Source: a virus. Taken from it: DNA of 38,581 nucleotides. Below the pieces are notes generated by a model. That model was not told the origin of the DNA and did no database searches. It saw only the letters and a list, made by a program, of their open reading frames with translations. The stretch spans positions 1-38,581 of the IMG/VR virus record IMGVR_UViG_3300035670_000597. One strand, 5' to 3'. The number at the start of each line of letters is the position of its first letter. The first letter of the stretch is position 1. The translations under genes and the position numbers were made by a program. This document shows positions 20,895 to 29,300 of this stretch, one piece after another.

Positions 20895-21232
20895 TAGGCC
20901 GTTTGCTTCTCCCAGCCGATAGCCGTTACGTTCACCTTGCTTGCGGTATCGGCAAGACCCTGCAGGGTTTCGCCAGCCGCCAACACGAGAGCAGTATCCC
21001 AGATGATTGTGTCGTTTGCACCAATTGGCATCGTGTCGATTACGCGGTTAGCGGCAGTAGCCGCCGTGCCAATTGCCAGGGTGAAAGTGCGCTCCAACGT
21101 ATCCGTGTTCGTGATAACGATCTGCTTAATGATCTCTGCATACCCCGTGGCAGCGGTGCAGATAGTTGTCGTAGTGGTGCCCAGTTGTGTTGGGCCACCA
21201 AGCCGTGATTCGTTCCTGTCTCCTACTGCCAT
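20894..21232 (-). CDS. Small beta-structured virion protein, 112 aa
   Basis: A single beta-sandwich-like domain has TTICTAATGYAEIIKQIVIT, then NTDTLERTFTLAIG, MPIGANDTIIWD and AAGETLQGLADTASKV. This ligand-like pattern (Tyr-x-x-I-x-x-I, then N-T, then ANDTI-D and AGETL) recurs in many phage structural clusters, often as an Ig-like or tail-surface protein. AGGAG precedes the ATG at 21232. It has no catalytic residues. It is probably a head or tail decoration subunit. Confidence 0.7.
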   Translation of the reverse strand: MAVGDRNESRLGGPTQLGTTTTTICTAATGYAEIIKQIVITNTDTLERTFTLAIGTAATAANRVIDTMPIGANDTIIWDTALVLAAGETLQGLADTASKVNVTAIGWEKQTA

Positions 21233-21233
21233 T

Positions 21234-21470
21234 TCAAACTCCTATATCCATAGTAATGATTGCTGCCAGAACGTCAGAGTTCAAGGGCTTGTTGACCTTG
21301 TAGTCCAGGCTAGTAGAGACGCTTGATCCGTTTACCCCAACCTTTGCCTGGATGGCTTCAATCGCATCGTTGGCATTTGCGTGCTGGTCCGCGTGGGATG
21401 GATTGGTAAGCGGATCGCTGGATGTAGGGTTCGTCAGCGCATCAAGAGTGGTGGGAAAGTTAGTCGCCAC
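21234..21470 (-). CDS. Small fibre N-terminus-like protein, 78 aa
   Basis: The motif FPTTLDALTNPTSSDPLTNP followed by HADQHANANDAIEAIQAKVG and SSLDY-type ends is a very common phage segment, usually at the start of tail fibres or as a free small protein. The start is GTG at 21470 with AGGGA upstream. The last residues suggest a short helix. It may trimerise with or anchor the fibre proteins downstream. Confidence 0.72.
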   Translation of the reverse strand: MATNFPTTLDALTNPTSSDPLTNPSHADQHANANDAIEAIQAKVGVNGSSVSTSLDYKVNKPLNSDVLAAIITMDIGV

Positions 21471-21484
21471 GAGTGGCCATTCCC

Positions 21485-21847
21485 TTAGTCAAGCGTCAGC
21501 GTGAGCGAGGTGATCTCGAAGGTGTCTCCTGCGGTCACTGCAGCCGAGGACGAAAGAGCCCCGGTCCACAAGCAGTTGCCACCAGTGGATGCGTCCCAAA
21601 GGCTCCAGTGTGTGTATGTTTCAGTGGTGGACACATTGGTCCAAGAAAGAGTTGCGCTCGAGGACTTGGAGCCGCTTGAGGCTGCGTTCCAGGAAACCAA
21701 CTTGCGGCTCGTTTCGGCGGCAGCATTCGCGCTGCCATCTTCACCCGGATCACCAAGGTGAAGCTTTACGTACGAGTTGGCAACGGTGAAAGAAGTATTG
21801 CCGAGCGTGTCGAGAAGAGCATTTTCGGCGTAGTTAGAAATCGACAT
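21485..21847 (-). CDS. Conserved phage structural protein with LGDPGEDG motif, 120 aa
   Basis: The order is LLDTLGNTSFTVANSYVKLH, then LGDPGEDGSANAAAETSRK, WNAAS, TETYTHWSLWDASTGGN, CLWTGAL and VTAGDTFEITSLTLTLD. This is a widespread family in tailed phages, found beside capsid and tail genes, with a predicted beta-sandwich. GAAAGG lies upstream of the ATG at 21847. The role is unknown but structural from context: it is the first gene after the major capsid protein and its hairpin. Confidence 0.78.
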   Translation of the reverse strand: MSISNYAENALLDTLGNTSFTVANSYVKLHLGDPGEDGSANAAAETSRKLVSWNAASSGSKSSSATLSWTNVSTTETYTHWSLWDASTGGNCLWTGALSSSAAVTAGDTFEITSLTLTLD

Positions 21848-21873
21848 TCAGATACCTTTCTTCAGAGATAGTA

Positions 21874-21911
21874 GCACAGGGGCCGCCCCGTTCCAGGAGC
21901 GACCCCCGTGC
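21874..21911 (-). terminator. Stem-loop after the major capsid gene
   Basis: GCACAGGGG (21874-21882) and CCCCCGTGC (21903-21911) pair with one mismatch around a 20-base loop. It starts 16 bases after the capsid stop codon. A leaky terminator or mRNA-stabilising hairpin here would raise capsid levels relative to downstream tail genes. Confidence 0.5.
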
Positions 21912-21926
21912 GGATCTATCAGCTTG

Positions 21927-22895
21927 TTAACTGTTTGCGCCGATGCTGGACGACGACTCGATGCGACGGAGGCTCGCCTCACGGAAGCGACCGTAGCCAC
22001 CAAGCCAGTACCAACCCAACGGCTGCAAGCGCATGAGGTAGTCGGTGACATTGCCACGGACAACCTTCGGCACCGGACCATTGCCATCCTGCATGCTGTA
22101 CGCCTTTGCAAGGGCCTGACGACCCATGACATGCGTGCAGTACACATCGATGGTGCCCGTCGAACCCGAACCGTCAGAGGCGTTTGCGAACACCTTGGCG
22201 CGTGGGGTCTCGATGAAGCGCACGGACTCGAAGAGGCCGATCTCACCGTTGTAGATACCGGTCGGATCGACGTAGTTGGCAGGCGTGCGCCATGCAGCTG
22301 CGTCGGTTGCCGAGCGGAAGTCGTACGACACGTCCGGGTGGATGAAGCCGATGTACGAGCCGTTGAACGTCGGAACGTTCGCAGCGCGCAGCTGGGCCAC
22401 AACACGACGGACATCGTTCGCGGCGAGGATGTCCTCGGCCTGAACGGTCGTGCGGCTTGACGGATCGGTGCTACCACCGGTCGCGTACACGACGTTGGTT
22501 CCACCAGCGAGAACTTCGCGGACAACCTGGTCCATTGAGTCGCCAGCGTTGTAGCCAATGATGTTGGCCGCAGCGGTGTCGACGTCAAGGAACGAGGTGC
22601 CACGCAGCTTGGCGGTGGTCACAACGGCGTTGCCGTATTCGTACAAGGTCACGGTGACCTGGCTGTCCGAGAGGGCAACCGGGGTGACGTCGGTCACTTC
22701 GTTCAACGTCGACGTGGCCGCCGAAATGTCGTTGAAGATCGTGAACGTAACGCCAGAACCAGGCATTGCCTGGGCCGTGGGCTGAACGTCAGCCGCCTGA
22801 TCGAACAAGAGCTCTGAGCGCAGCGCGAAATACGCGAGGCGATCAAATGCAACCTGGTCGACAGACAGTGACGAGGTAGTGGTTTCTCCTGCCAT
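21927..22895 (-). CDS. Major capsid protein, N4 gp56-like
   Basis: The N-terminal arm (MAGETTTSSLSVDQVAFDRL) is followed by PGSGVTFTIFNDISAATSTL, then VTLYEYGNAVVTTAKLRGTS, ISGYNAG-like and FIHPDVSYDF motifs and a VRFIETPRA strand. This is the order of the N4 gp56-type HK97-fold capsid family. The length (322 aa) is usual. AAGGA upstream and a scaffold gene before it fit. By eye its codons are more G+C-rich and more uniform than those of its neighbours, as expected for the most abundant virion protein. Confidence 0.9.
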   Translation of the reverse strand: MAGETTTSSLSVDQVAFDRLAYFALRSELLFDQAADVQPTAQAMPGSGVTFTIFNDISAATSTLNEVTDVTPVALSDSQVTVTLYEYGNAVVTTAKLRGTSFLDVDTAAANIIGYNAGDSMDQVVREVLAGGTNVVYATGGSTDPSSRTTVQAEDILAANDVRRVVAQLRAANVPTFNGSYIGFIHPDVSYDFRSATDAAAWRTPANYVDPTGIYNGEIGLFESVRFIETPRAKVFANASDGSGSTGTIDVYCTHVMGRQALAKAYSMQDGNGPVPKVVRGNVTDYLMRLQPLGWYWLGGYGRFREASLRRIESSSSIGANS

Positions 22896-22914
22896 TGTTG
22901 TTTTTCCTTAGTTG

Positions 22915-23376
22915 TTAGAGGATGTTGCGTTGGTTGGCTTTCGCCTGGGACAGCAGTTCCAACACTTCACTCTCGGTACGTGCGTTCGCGATCTTCATCG
23001 CATAGTCGACCACGGGTTCCGCAGAATCCCCAACCTTGGCAGCATTACTAATCCGACCCCACGCCTGTTGTTCCTGCTGTGTCGGTGCTTCTTGCTTTGC
23101 CATAGATGTGATGAGATTTGCCTCTGCCGCTGCCTGCTGGATTGCCTGAACGTCGAGTTCCCCGTCGTAGCCCTTAACGAAGTACTTTGCCATCGGGGAG
23201 GACAGGTCTACACCCGCCTTCACGAAAGCAAGCTCTCGCCTGGCTTCGAGGGCCTCCGCCTCAATCTGGCGAAGCCTCTTGTTTTCGGCTTCCACTTTGC
23301 GCAATTGTGCGCGAACTGGATCCTTTGGCTGCTGGTCTTCCTGAACGTCTTCCTCGAAGAAGTCCTGATCTGACAT
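22915..23376 (-). CDS. Capsid scaffold protein, 153 aa
   Basis: It is acidic at the N-terminus (DQDFFEEDVQEDQQPKD) and then a long coiled coil (about 25-50, AENKRLRQIEAEALEARREL). AGVDLSSPMAKYFVKGYDGE follows, and the C-terminus is helical. These features, the length and a position directly before the capsid gene match podovirus-type scaffolds. GGAG lies upstream of the ATG at 23376. It would direct procapsid assembly and then leave. Confidence 0.82.
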   Translation of the reverse strand: MSDQDFFEEDVQEDQQPKDPVRAQLRKVEAENKRLRQIEAEALEARRELAFVKAGVDLSSPMAKYFVKGYDGELDVQAIQQAAAEANLITSMAKQEAPTQQEQQAWGRISNAAKVGDSAEPVVDYAMKIANARTESEVLELLSQAKANQRNIL

Positions 23377-23494
23377 GGCCCACTCCTATCTGCCCACACC
23401 TGGTTGGAGGTTCCAGATGGCTGCAATCTCACCCCTTATGGCACGTTGAAGTCGGGGGGTTCTCCAACGGTGTCCCCATCAAGGGAACAGCACA

Positions 23495-23503
23495 ACTATA
23501 ACA
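23495..23503 (-). promoter_or_regulatory. Possible extended -10 promoter before the scaffold gene
   Basis: TGTTATAGT on the minus strand fits an extended -10 (TGnTATAAT-like). There is no good -35. It lies in the 133-base gap before the scaffold start, one of the few late-region gaps. GTTGGAG (23403-23409) and CTCCAAC (23462-23468) form a long-loop dyad in the same gap. Confidence 0.35.
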
Positions 23504-23509
23504 CAGCGC

Positions 23510-24550
23510 TTATTGAGCTCTACCGATTCCAGTTACGATAGACCCAGCGGTATCACCTGCAGCTCGCGTGAACTCTCCACCGCCAACAAACTCACCAATC
23601 CTTGACTTCTTCCTTTGCTCTAGTTCCCGCTTGGCTTGCTCATTTAGACCAAACTGTTGAGCGATCAAATCCTGGTCGGTAATCCCAGCCTCTCCGGGCA
23701 GTGCAGTTCGAAGTTCACCGAGCTTTCCAATTTCCTGGAAGCCAGTCTCTGCCTCGGCAAGCGTTACTCCAGAACGAACCAGTTCCTCCGCCTGAGCCCT
23801 ACTCAAGCCAATGTTCCCCATTGTCTGAGCCCTACCCATAAACAAAGCTGACTGAGCCTGGCGCTTGTAGTCTGCCGCAGTGAGCAGTGGGCGAGCGCGG
23901 TCTGGGTCAATGAAGTAGGCAAGGATGTCGCCGTCCGTCAAGTTGTATTCCTGACGTAGCTTTTGCTTTACTGTCTCGTCGGCGTCCTCGACGATCCTGT
24001 ACGCATCTCGCAGCCGGTTGTCCAGCTCGGTAATGGCAACGTCTCCGCCAATAAGTTTTTCAAAGTCCGCAGGGTCGTCATAAAATCCTGCAGGCAAACC
24101 GTTCTTTGCCAAAACATTTGAGTAGCTCTTTTCGAGTTCAATGTAGGTCGAGGGGAGCAGTTCGCTGAGTCCCGCTGCCTTGCGCAGTTCGTTGGCTCGG
24201 AAGCGCTTCTTATATGCGGGTTCATCTTTCACCGACAAAACGAGTGCATCAGCATCGGTGAAGTCAACTTCTTGTTTTGCGTACTTATCCCACAATGTTG
24301 CAGAAAGGTCCTGTAGCCCATATTGAATCAAAACCGCCGCAAGAATTTGCTTTGCATCTTCCCGTGGGGTGAACTCTGCATCTTCGAGCACGCCAGCCTC
24401 AAGTTCTGAAACTCGAGACTCGAGGCTGACAATGTACGGGTCCTTGCCGTAATCAGGATCGCTTGAATCACGACCCCACGCATCTGTTGCGGGATTAAGG
24501 GGAGTTACATCAAATGGCTGAATTCTCCCGATGTCAAATGCCATGCTCAT
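23510..24550 (-). CDS. Conserved virion-type protein, 346 aa
   Basis: The order is AAVLIQYGLQDLSATLWDKY, then YKKRFRANELRKAAGLSELL, YIELEKSYSNVLAKNGLPAG, FYDDPADFEKLIGGDV and AYFIDPDRARPLL. It matches a family I recognise from many actinophage capsid regions, always of unknown function. It is helical throughout with no signal peptide. The start overlaps the preceding stop as ATGA. Its place between the giant protein and the scaffold suggests an internal virion protein. Confidence 0.78.
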   Translation of the reverse strand: MSMAFDIGRIQPFDVTPLNPATDAWGRDSSDPDYGKDPYIVSLESRVSELEAGVLEDAEFTPREDAKQILAAVLIQYGLQDLSATLWDKYAKQEVDFTDADALVLSVKDEPAYKKRFRANELRKAAGLSELLPSTYIELEKSYSNVLAKNGLPAGFYDDPADFEKLIGGDVAITELDNRLRDAYRIVEDADETVKQKLRQEYNLTDGDILAYFIDPDRARPLLTAADYKRQAQSALFMGRAQTMGNIGLSRAQAEELVRSGVTLAEAETGFQEIGKLGELRTALPGEAGITDQDLIAQQFGLNEQAKRELEQRKKSRIGEFVGGGEFTRAAGDTAGSIVTGIGRAQ

Positions 24551-25491
24551 TCAACTGCTCCAAACGCTTTAGCCAAAGTCATCGCCATCTGTCTCGCGTC
24601 GTTCTTTGCCTGCTTTGTGTACTTGTACCCATAGCGGTCATCCGTCCTAAGCATGTTTTCCCATTCCGTCATGCTGAGTGGTCTGCCGTTTTCTGAGCCA
24701 AATGCAGCGGCGAACTTTCCGTCCATCATGTCAATTGATTCCTCGGACATTTCAAGAACCTGTGCAGCTTTCTGCCGGTAAGGATCGAAGATGTCCTTCA
24801 GGGTCAACCCAGCATCAAGCTGGGGGGCCAAATGAAAGTACGCGGACTTGGCCGTCAAAATACCCTTCTTGCGAAGTGAATCTTCTGAGATTGACTGACC
24901 GTTGTAGGCATTGCCAGTAAGGATTGCGTAAACCTGGTCATCAAGATCCCCTGGGTTGTATCCGTACGACTTAGCCAAATTCTTCAATGCCATGCCATCA
25001 AGACTCGAAACCACATCGGCCTTACTTCTCCGCGTAGTCCCAACCGTGGAATAAATGTAATTGTCCGCAACGACGCCAGTCATGCCAAACCTGGTCACAT
25101 CCCTGGCAATCTTGTCAAGCTCAGAAATGGTGAGCCCCAGATCACCATACTTTGATGCGATCTGCGCACGAATTGCGGAAATGGATGCAGCCCTATCGGC
25201 ATCCGTCATTGAGTCAAATTGCTTGGCCTTATCTGCGGTCTGGTTCCAATATGTGGTTGCCTTGATCTTGCCATCAAGAGCCATCAAACCGGCATCGGTA
25301 TCCAGAGAATAGTTCTGTGGATTCTTTGCTACATCCAGAATCAGGTCGACAAGGTCGTTGCCGAATACGCTGCGTGCTTCAGCTTCGCCGGCGCCACCGT
25401 CAACCAGTCGTGCGTACTGGGGGAACTGAGATATAAATCTGCTTCTCCAGTCTTGTTCTGGAGTTTCTTTTTGTTTCTTTTTAGTTGCCAC
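24547..25491 (-). CDS. Conserved virion-type protein, 314 aa
   Basis: It is a helical protein whose C-terminal part has DIFDPYRQKAAQVLEMSEES, then a DGKFAAAF stretch and SMTEWENMLRTDDRYGYKYT. This repeats across tailed-phage proteins next to the 346-aa family encoded by the following gene. The N-terminus (MATKKKQKETPEQDW) is basic. The start is GTG at 25491, overlapping the upstream stop (TAGTG). The two proteins probably work as a pair inside the virion. No catalytic motif is visible. Confidence 0.77.
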   Translation of the reverse strand: MATKKKQKETPEQDWRSRFISQFPQYARLVDGGAGEAEARSVFGNDLVDLILDVAKNPQNYSLDTDAGLMALDGKIKATTYWNQTADKAKQFDSMTDADRAASISAIRAQIASKYGDLGLTISELDKIARDVTRFGMTGVVADNYIYSTVGTTRRSKADVVSSLDGMALKNLAKSYGYNPGDLDDQVYAILTGNAYNGQSISEDSLRKKGILTAKSAYFHLAPQLDAGLTLKDIFDPYRQKAAQVLEMSEESIDMMDGKFAAAFGSENGRPLSMTEWENMLRTDDRYGYKYTKQAKNDARQMAMTLAKAFGAVE

Positions 25492-26393
25492 TACGACCCA
25501 CCGAGCAGTGCAAAGATTCTGTTGATTGCCCCACCAACCTTATACGCAGTTGCTTCTGCCGGTGATATTGCTTCTACTTGGCCCTTGGCTGCCACAGACA
25601 AAGAGGCGGGGTCCTCGGTGCGACCCATTGCTGCGGCGCGCTCTTCCGCCTGGATTCGCTGAACTGCAGCGTTGATTTCATTCTTTGTAAGCGCCCTGCC
25701 CAGATATCTGAACGATGCTTCAGTGAGAGCCTGCTCCGCGTCCTTTTTGGAAACGGTCGAATATGCCCGTCCACCACCAGAGCTGACGTTACCGACGGCA
25801 ATGACACCGCCAGCCACCATTCCAGCCACTGCCTTCCAGGTTCTGCCAAGACCTACGGAGAAATCAAGAAGATCCTGGATAGCCCTCTTGTCTTCGTTCT
25901 GCAAACCAAATCCCTTGACGGCTACATCGGAGGGCTTGCCGTCTCCGTAGTATCCGAGACGCTGTGCGGTTTTCAGCAGCAGCGATCTATCGGCGTCAGT
26001 CTGAAGATTCCAATATTCTGGGCCGATATCGGAACCATCATCGGAGTATGAAACCCTGACAATGTTGTTGTTCTCGTCTACTAGCGAAGGGCCCACGTAA
26101 ACAAGCTGGTTTTGCAATGCTGGGATACCTGAGATTTTCTTAATTGAAACCCCGGTAAACGATGTCAGCTTGTCATTTTCTGCCCAACGAAGGTTTTCTG
26201 AATTATTGTTGATGTATCTATTTGGATACGGGTAGACGTTCGTCCCGGAAGCGCCAGTTCTAATCGTGCTGGAAGGAGGAAACATTCCCGGATCAATGTT
26301 GCCGATCCCCGTACCTTCGCTTCCGGTCGCTTCGTCTGGTGCCAGTTCTGTGGCCTCTGTTTCCAAATCTTGTTGATTTTGTGGCCTTACCAT
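25491..26393 (-). CDS. Virion-associated protein, 300 aa
   Basis: It begins MVRPQNQQDLETEATELAPD with a disordered, acidic 90-residue N-terminus. The middle holds NLQTDADRSLLLKTAQRLGY and GLQNEDKRAIQDLLDFSVGL, two helical motifs resembling parts of the neighbouring family proteins and peptidoglycan-binding-type repeats. A hydrophobic Gly/Val patch (AVAGMVAGGVIAVGNV) could be membrane-active. The ATG at 26393 overlaps the previous stop in TGATG, with GAGGACT before it. It is a candidate component of an ejected complex. Confidence 0.72.
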   Translation of the reverse strand: MVRPQNQQDLETEATELAPDEATGSEGTGIGNIDPGMFPPSSTIRTGASGTNVYPYPNRYINNNSENLRWAENDKLTSFTGVSIKKISGIPALQNQLVYVGPSLVDENNNIVRVSYSDDGSDIGPEYWNLQTDADRSLLLKTAQRLGYYGDGKPSDVAVKGFGLQNEDKRAIQDLLDFSVGLGRTWKAVAGMVAGGVIAVGNVSSGGGRAYSTVSKKDAEQALTEASFRYLGRALTKNEINAAVQRIQAEERAAAMGRTEDPASLSVAAKGQVEAISPAEATAYKVGGAINRIFALLGGS

Positions 26394-29300
26394 CAGTCCT
26401 CTACCTCTTGAGCCAGCACGCGCTGCCAAATTCTAGCAAATTCTGGGCTTTGCTCAGAAAGGTCCTCTCCGAATGTACGCAGGTGAGCTTTTGCGTATGA
26501 CGCTCTTTGGGACTGCAAACTCCTAACACCAAGAGATGCGTAATACTGATTGCGCAGCTCTAGGTATTTTGTCAATGGAGCGGTCAGCTTGTTGTCCGAA
26601 ACTCTTGGATCCCTAATGATCTTGTTCAGTTCTTCTACGGTGTTTGGAAACTCACCGACAGTAAATTCCGCGTACCTGGGGAACCCTGGGTATTCCCTGT
26701 TTAGTTCGGCCCTATAGTTGTCGAGCAAGGTGCGCTGCATCCCTGTAAGGTTTGCACCAAACAGTTTTCTTGCAGCCCTGTACCTGGAAGAACCAATTCT
26801 TTTCTGGGCCAGCTCGATGAGCTCGTCGTCTGTGAGACGAACTCTCTTGCCTTGTTGGCGCTGACGCTCGTAAACGTCAAAGTTGAACTCAGATCCAGAT
26901 GGTGCAAAGTAAGCTGCTACGTCTGGGTACTCGGTAAACAAGTCTCCATTTGCAAACTCCCACTCACCGAACTCCCTGCTTGCCTCGAGTCCTGGGACGA
27001 TTGTCTTGGTTTTGGAACCAATGTACAAAGTCATTTCTTCACCGAATACCTTTTCAAACCGCTGGATTGCGGTGTCGTAGTTTTCGGTTTGGAACTTTTC
27101 GAGAACCTTGGTCATTTCGTCCACGTAAACGTCCCGCTCGATCAGGCCCTTGGACTCGACTTTCATCCCGATCTGTGGAGAGGTTGGCCCAAGGAACTGC
27201 TGGATGATCCGCATCATGGAGATGGTTTGCGCTTCACGCTTGGCCTTAGACTTCAGGGCCTTCAGTCCATCTTCGGTGTTTAGATCAAACTCTCCGGTTG
27301 AGCTCAGCGCCCTAAGCACCTCAATGTAGGTCCTTGCAAAAGTAGAGTTCATGTCGTCTTCTCGGTTGTATGCGAGTGACGAAATGAGGTCGGCTGTCTT
27401 GGTGAGGGTTCCAGGAAGTGGGTTGAAGGCACCAGCAACTTCCTGCGCCGTTGATGTCTTGCCGTAAGGAAGAATTACTTGAACTAGCTGGCTCGTATCC
27501 GGCGTATTCCTCAAAATGAACGATGCCGGAATCTGCGCTAGAGGACCAATACCTGGCATCCAGCTGATACCTTGGCTCAACTGCGATACGGGAGCCTCAG
27601 CAAGTACATCGGTGTCGTAAAGATTCATGGCATTACCCAGTCCGAGCAGCGATGGAAACTGGAAGTACATCTGGTCAGACTGTGGATCCTTGTAGAAGAA
27701 GCCACGACCATCCTGGTCTGGGTCGGCCTGGGTCAATCCGTGTGAAAAACGATTGAACCGCGCAGCGATGGACGGATCCTCGATCATCAGCGACGTCCAC
27801 CTGCCAATGATTTCTCGCCAAGCTGTGACGAATGGCATCGTTATGCGCAGAATATCTTCAAGGTTTGACCTTGCCGATGCATCGTATAGAAGTTCTTTTG
27901 TTTTCTGGAGGGCCATCAATCTTGCGTAGTCATCAAGGTCTTCCATCTTTACCTTGCCGCCCTTGCCCGACTTGGCGATCTTTTCGATTTGTGCCGCTAC
28001 TTTCTTGTCACCGATGTACTCAGCGATGTTGTCGTAGCCGTCACGCTTCGCATTGGTCTCTAGCTTCTTAAGCAATTTCTTTGCCGAATTGGGATCGATC
28101 TGGTCGAGCCTTTGAGCAACTTCGTCGTAGTAGAACTTCCGGAAAACCGGGCTCCGTTCCGTGGTCTTTACCCACTTCTTTCCGTAAAGCTCACCGAAGA
28201 TCTTGTCCGTGAACTGGTCAAGACCTTCGTTTATGCCAGCAAACAGTCCCTTGTCTGTGCCGTCTTTTTCGTAGATTTCCTTTTGGACGTACTGCGGCAA
28301 ACCCTGATTGGTTGACTTGTCATACATTGGGGCACGACGCAGGACGCTTCTAGCTTCTTTGGTCCCGTAATAGTTGAAGCTTCCATTCGGCAGGGTGGTG
28401 ACAGATTTGCCTGTGGTTGGAATAACAACAATGTCGCTGCCGCTGATTCCGGAAATGATTGCCTCATCGCCATTCTTTAGCGTTACGGCTTGTCCGATTA
28501 CCGGCTTTGGCGATCCAGAAAGAAGTTTTACGCTTGAAACAGGAACTGTCTGGATTTCGTCAAACCTTCCGACCCTGTCAAATGCCTGCATAAACGCAAC
28601 TTCTTGAAGGTTTCCGGAGTTGATCTGTACGTTTCCGACAACAACGGTCTTGATGTGGTTGCGCAGCCAGTCATCAAGCTCCGCCTTTGAAAGTGATCTG
28701 AGATCAATTGGTGGACCAAATGCTTCAACGCCGTCAACACTTTTGAATGGAACGCCACGCTTGTATATGCCGTTGAGATCCTTGAAAACCTCTGGCGTTT
28801 TGGCGATCCTTACCGCCTCTTCGACGGCTTCATCAATATCGCCGCCGAATGCAATTGATCTAGCAATTGTCTTTTGCAGTTCATCTTTGTTGGCAAGCCT
28901 TACCTGCTGCAGCACGCCCCTGATGTATTGCTCTTCTCCATCCAACTTGGACACGGGACGCCAGTTATTGGTTGCTCGCAGGTGGGTGCCAACCGTATGC
29001 ATTCCAAGACCCTGCTGACGCATATTGAAGTTAAGGAGTTCGGCGTGCTCCCTCCTCAATCCTTCTGCGTTCTTGTAGGCGACAAGAGTTTCGCCCAGGA
29101 TTGAACGATTCTTCATCGAGAATCCAGCTTTACGAAATAGCTTGTTTAGTTTGTTCGACTCTTTTGTTTCTGCAACAACAAGAGCCATGTACTGAAATGG
29201 GTGGTTTAGGATTCCGGTTTGTGCACCAAAGGCCATACGCAACTGTGCGTCCATTGCATTTCTAAGGATGTACCCGATTGTTGCAAGGTTGAGTGGCTTC

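Noticed and set aside
21848-22603. Long minus-strand reading frame rich in Arg/Ser overlapping the capsid gene
   Set aside because: It is a shadow of the GC-rich capsid gene, without family motifs or a ribosome binding site.
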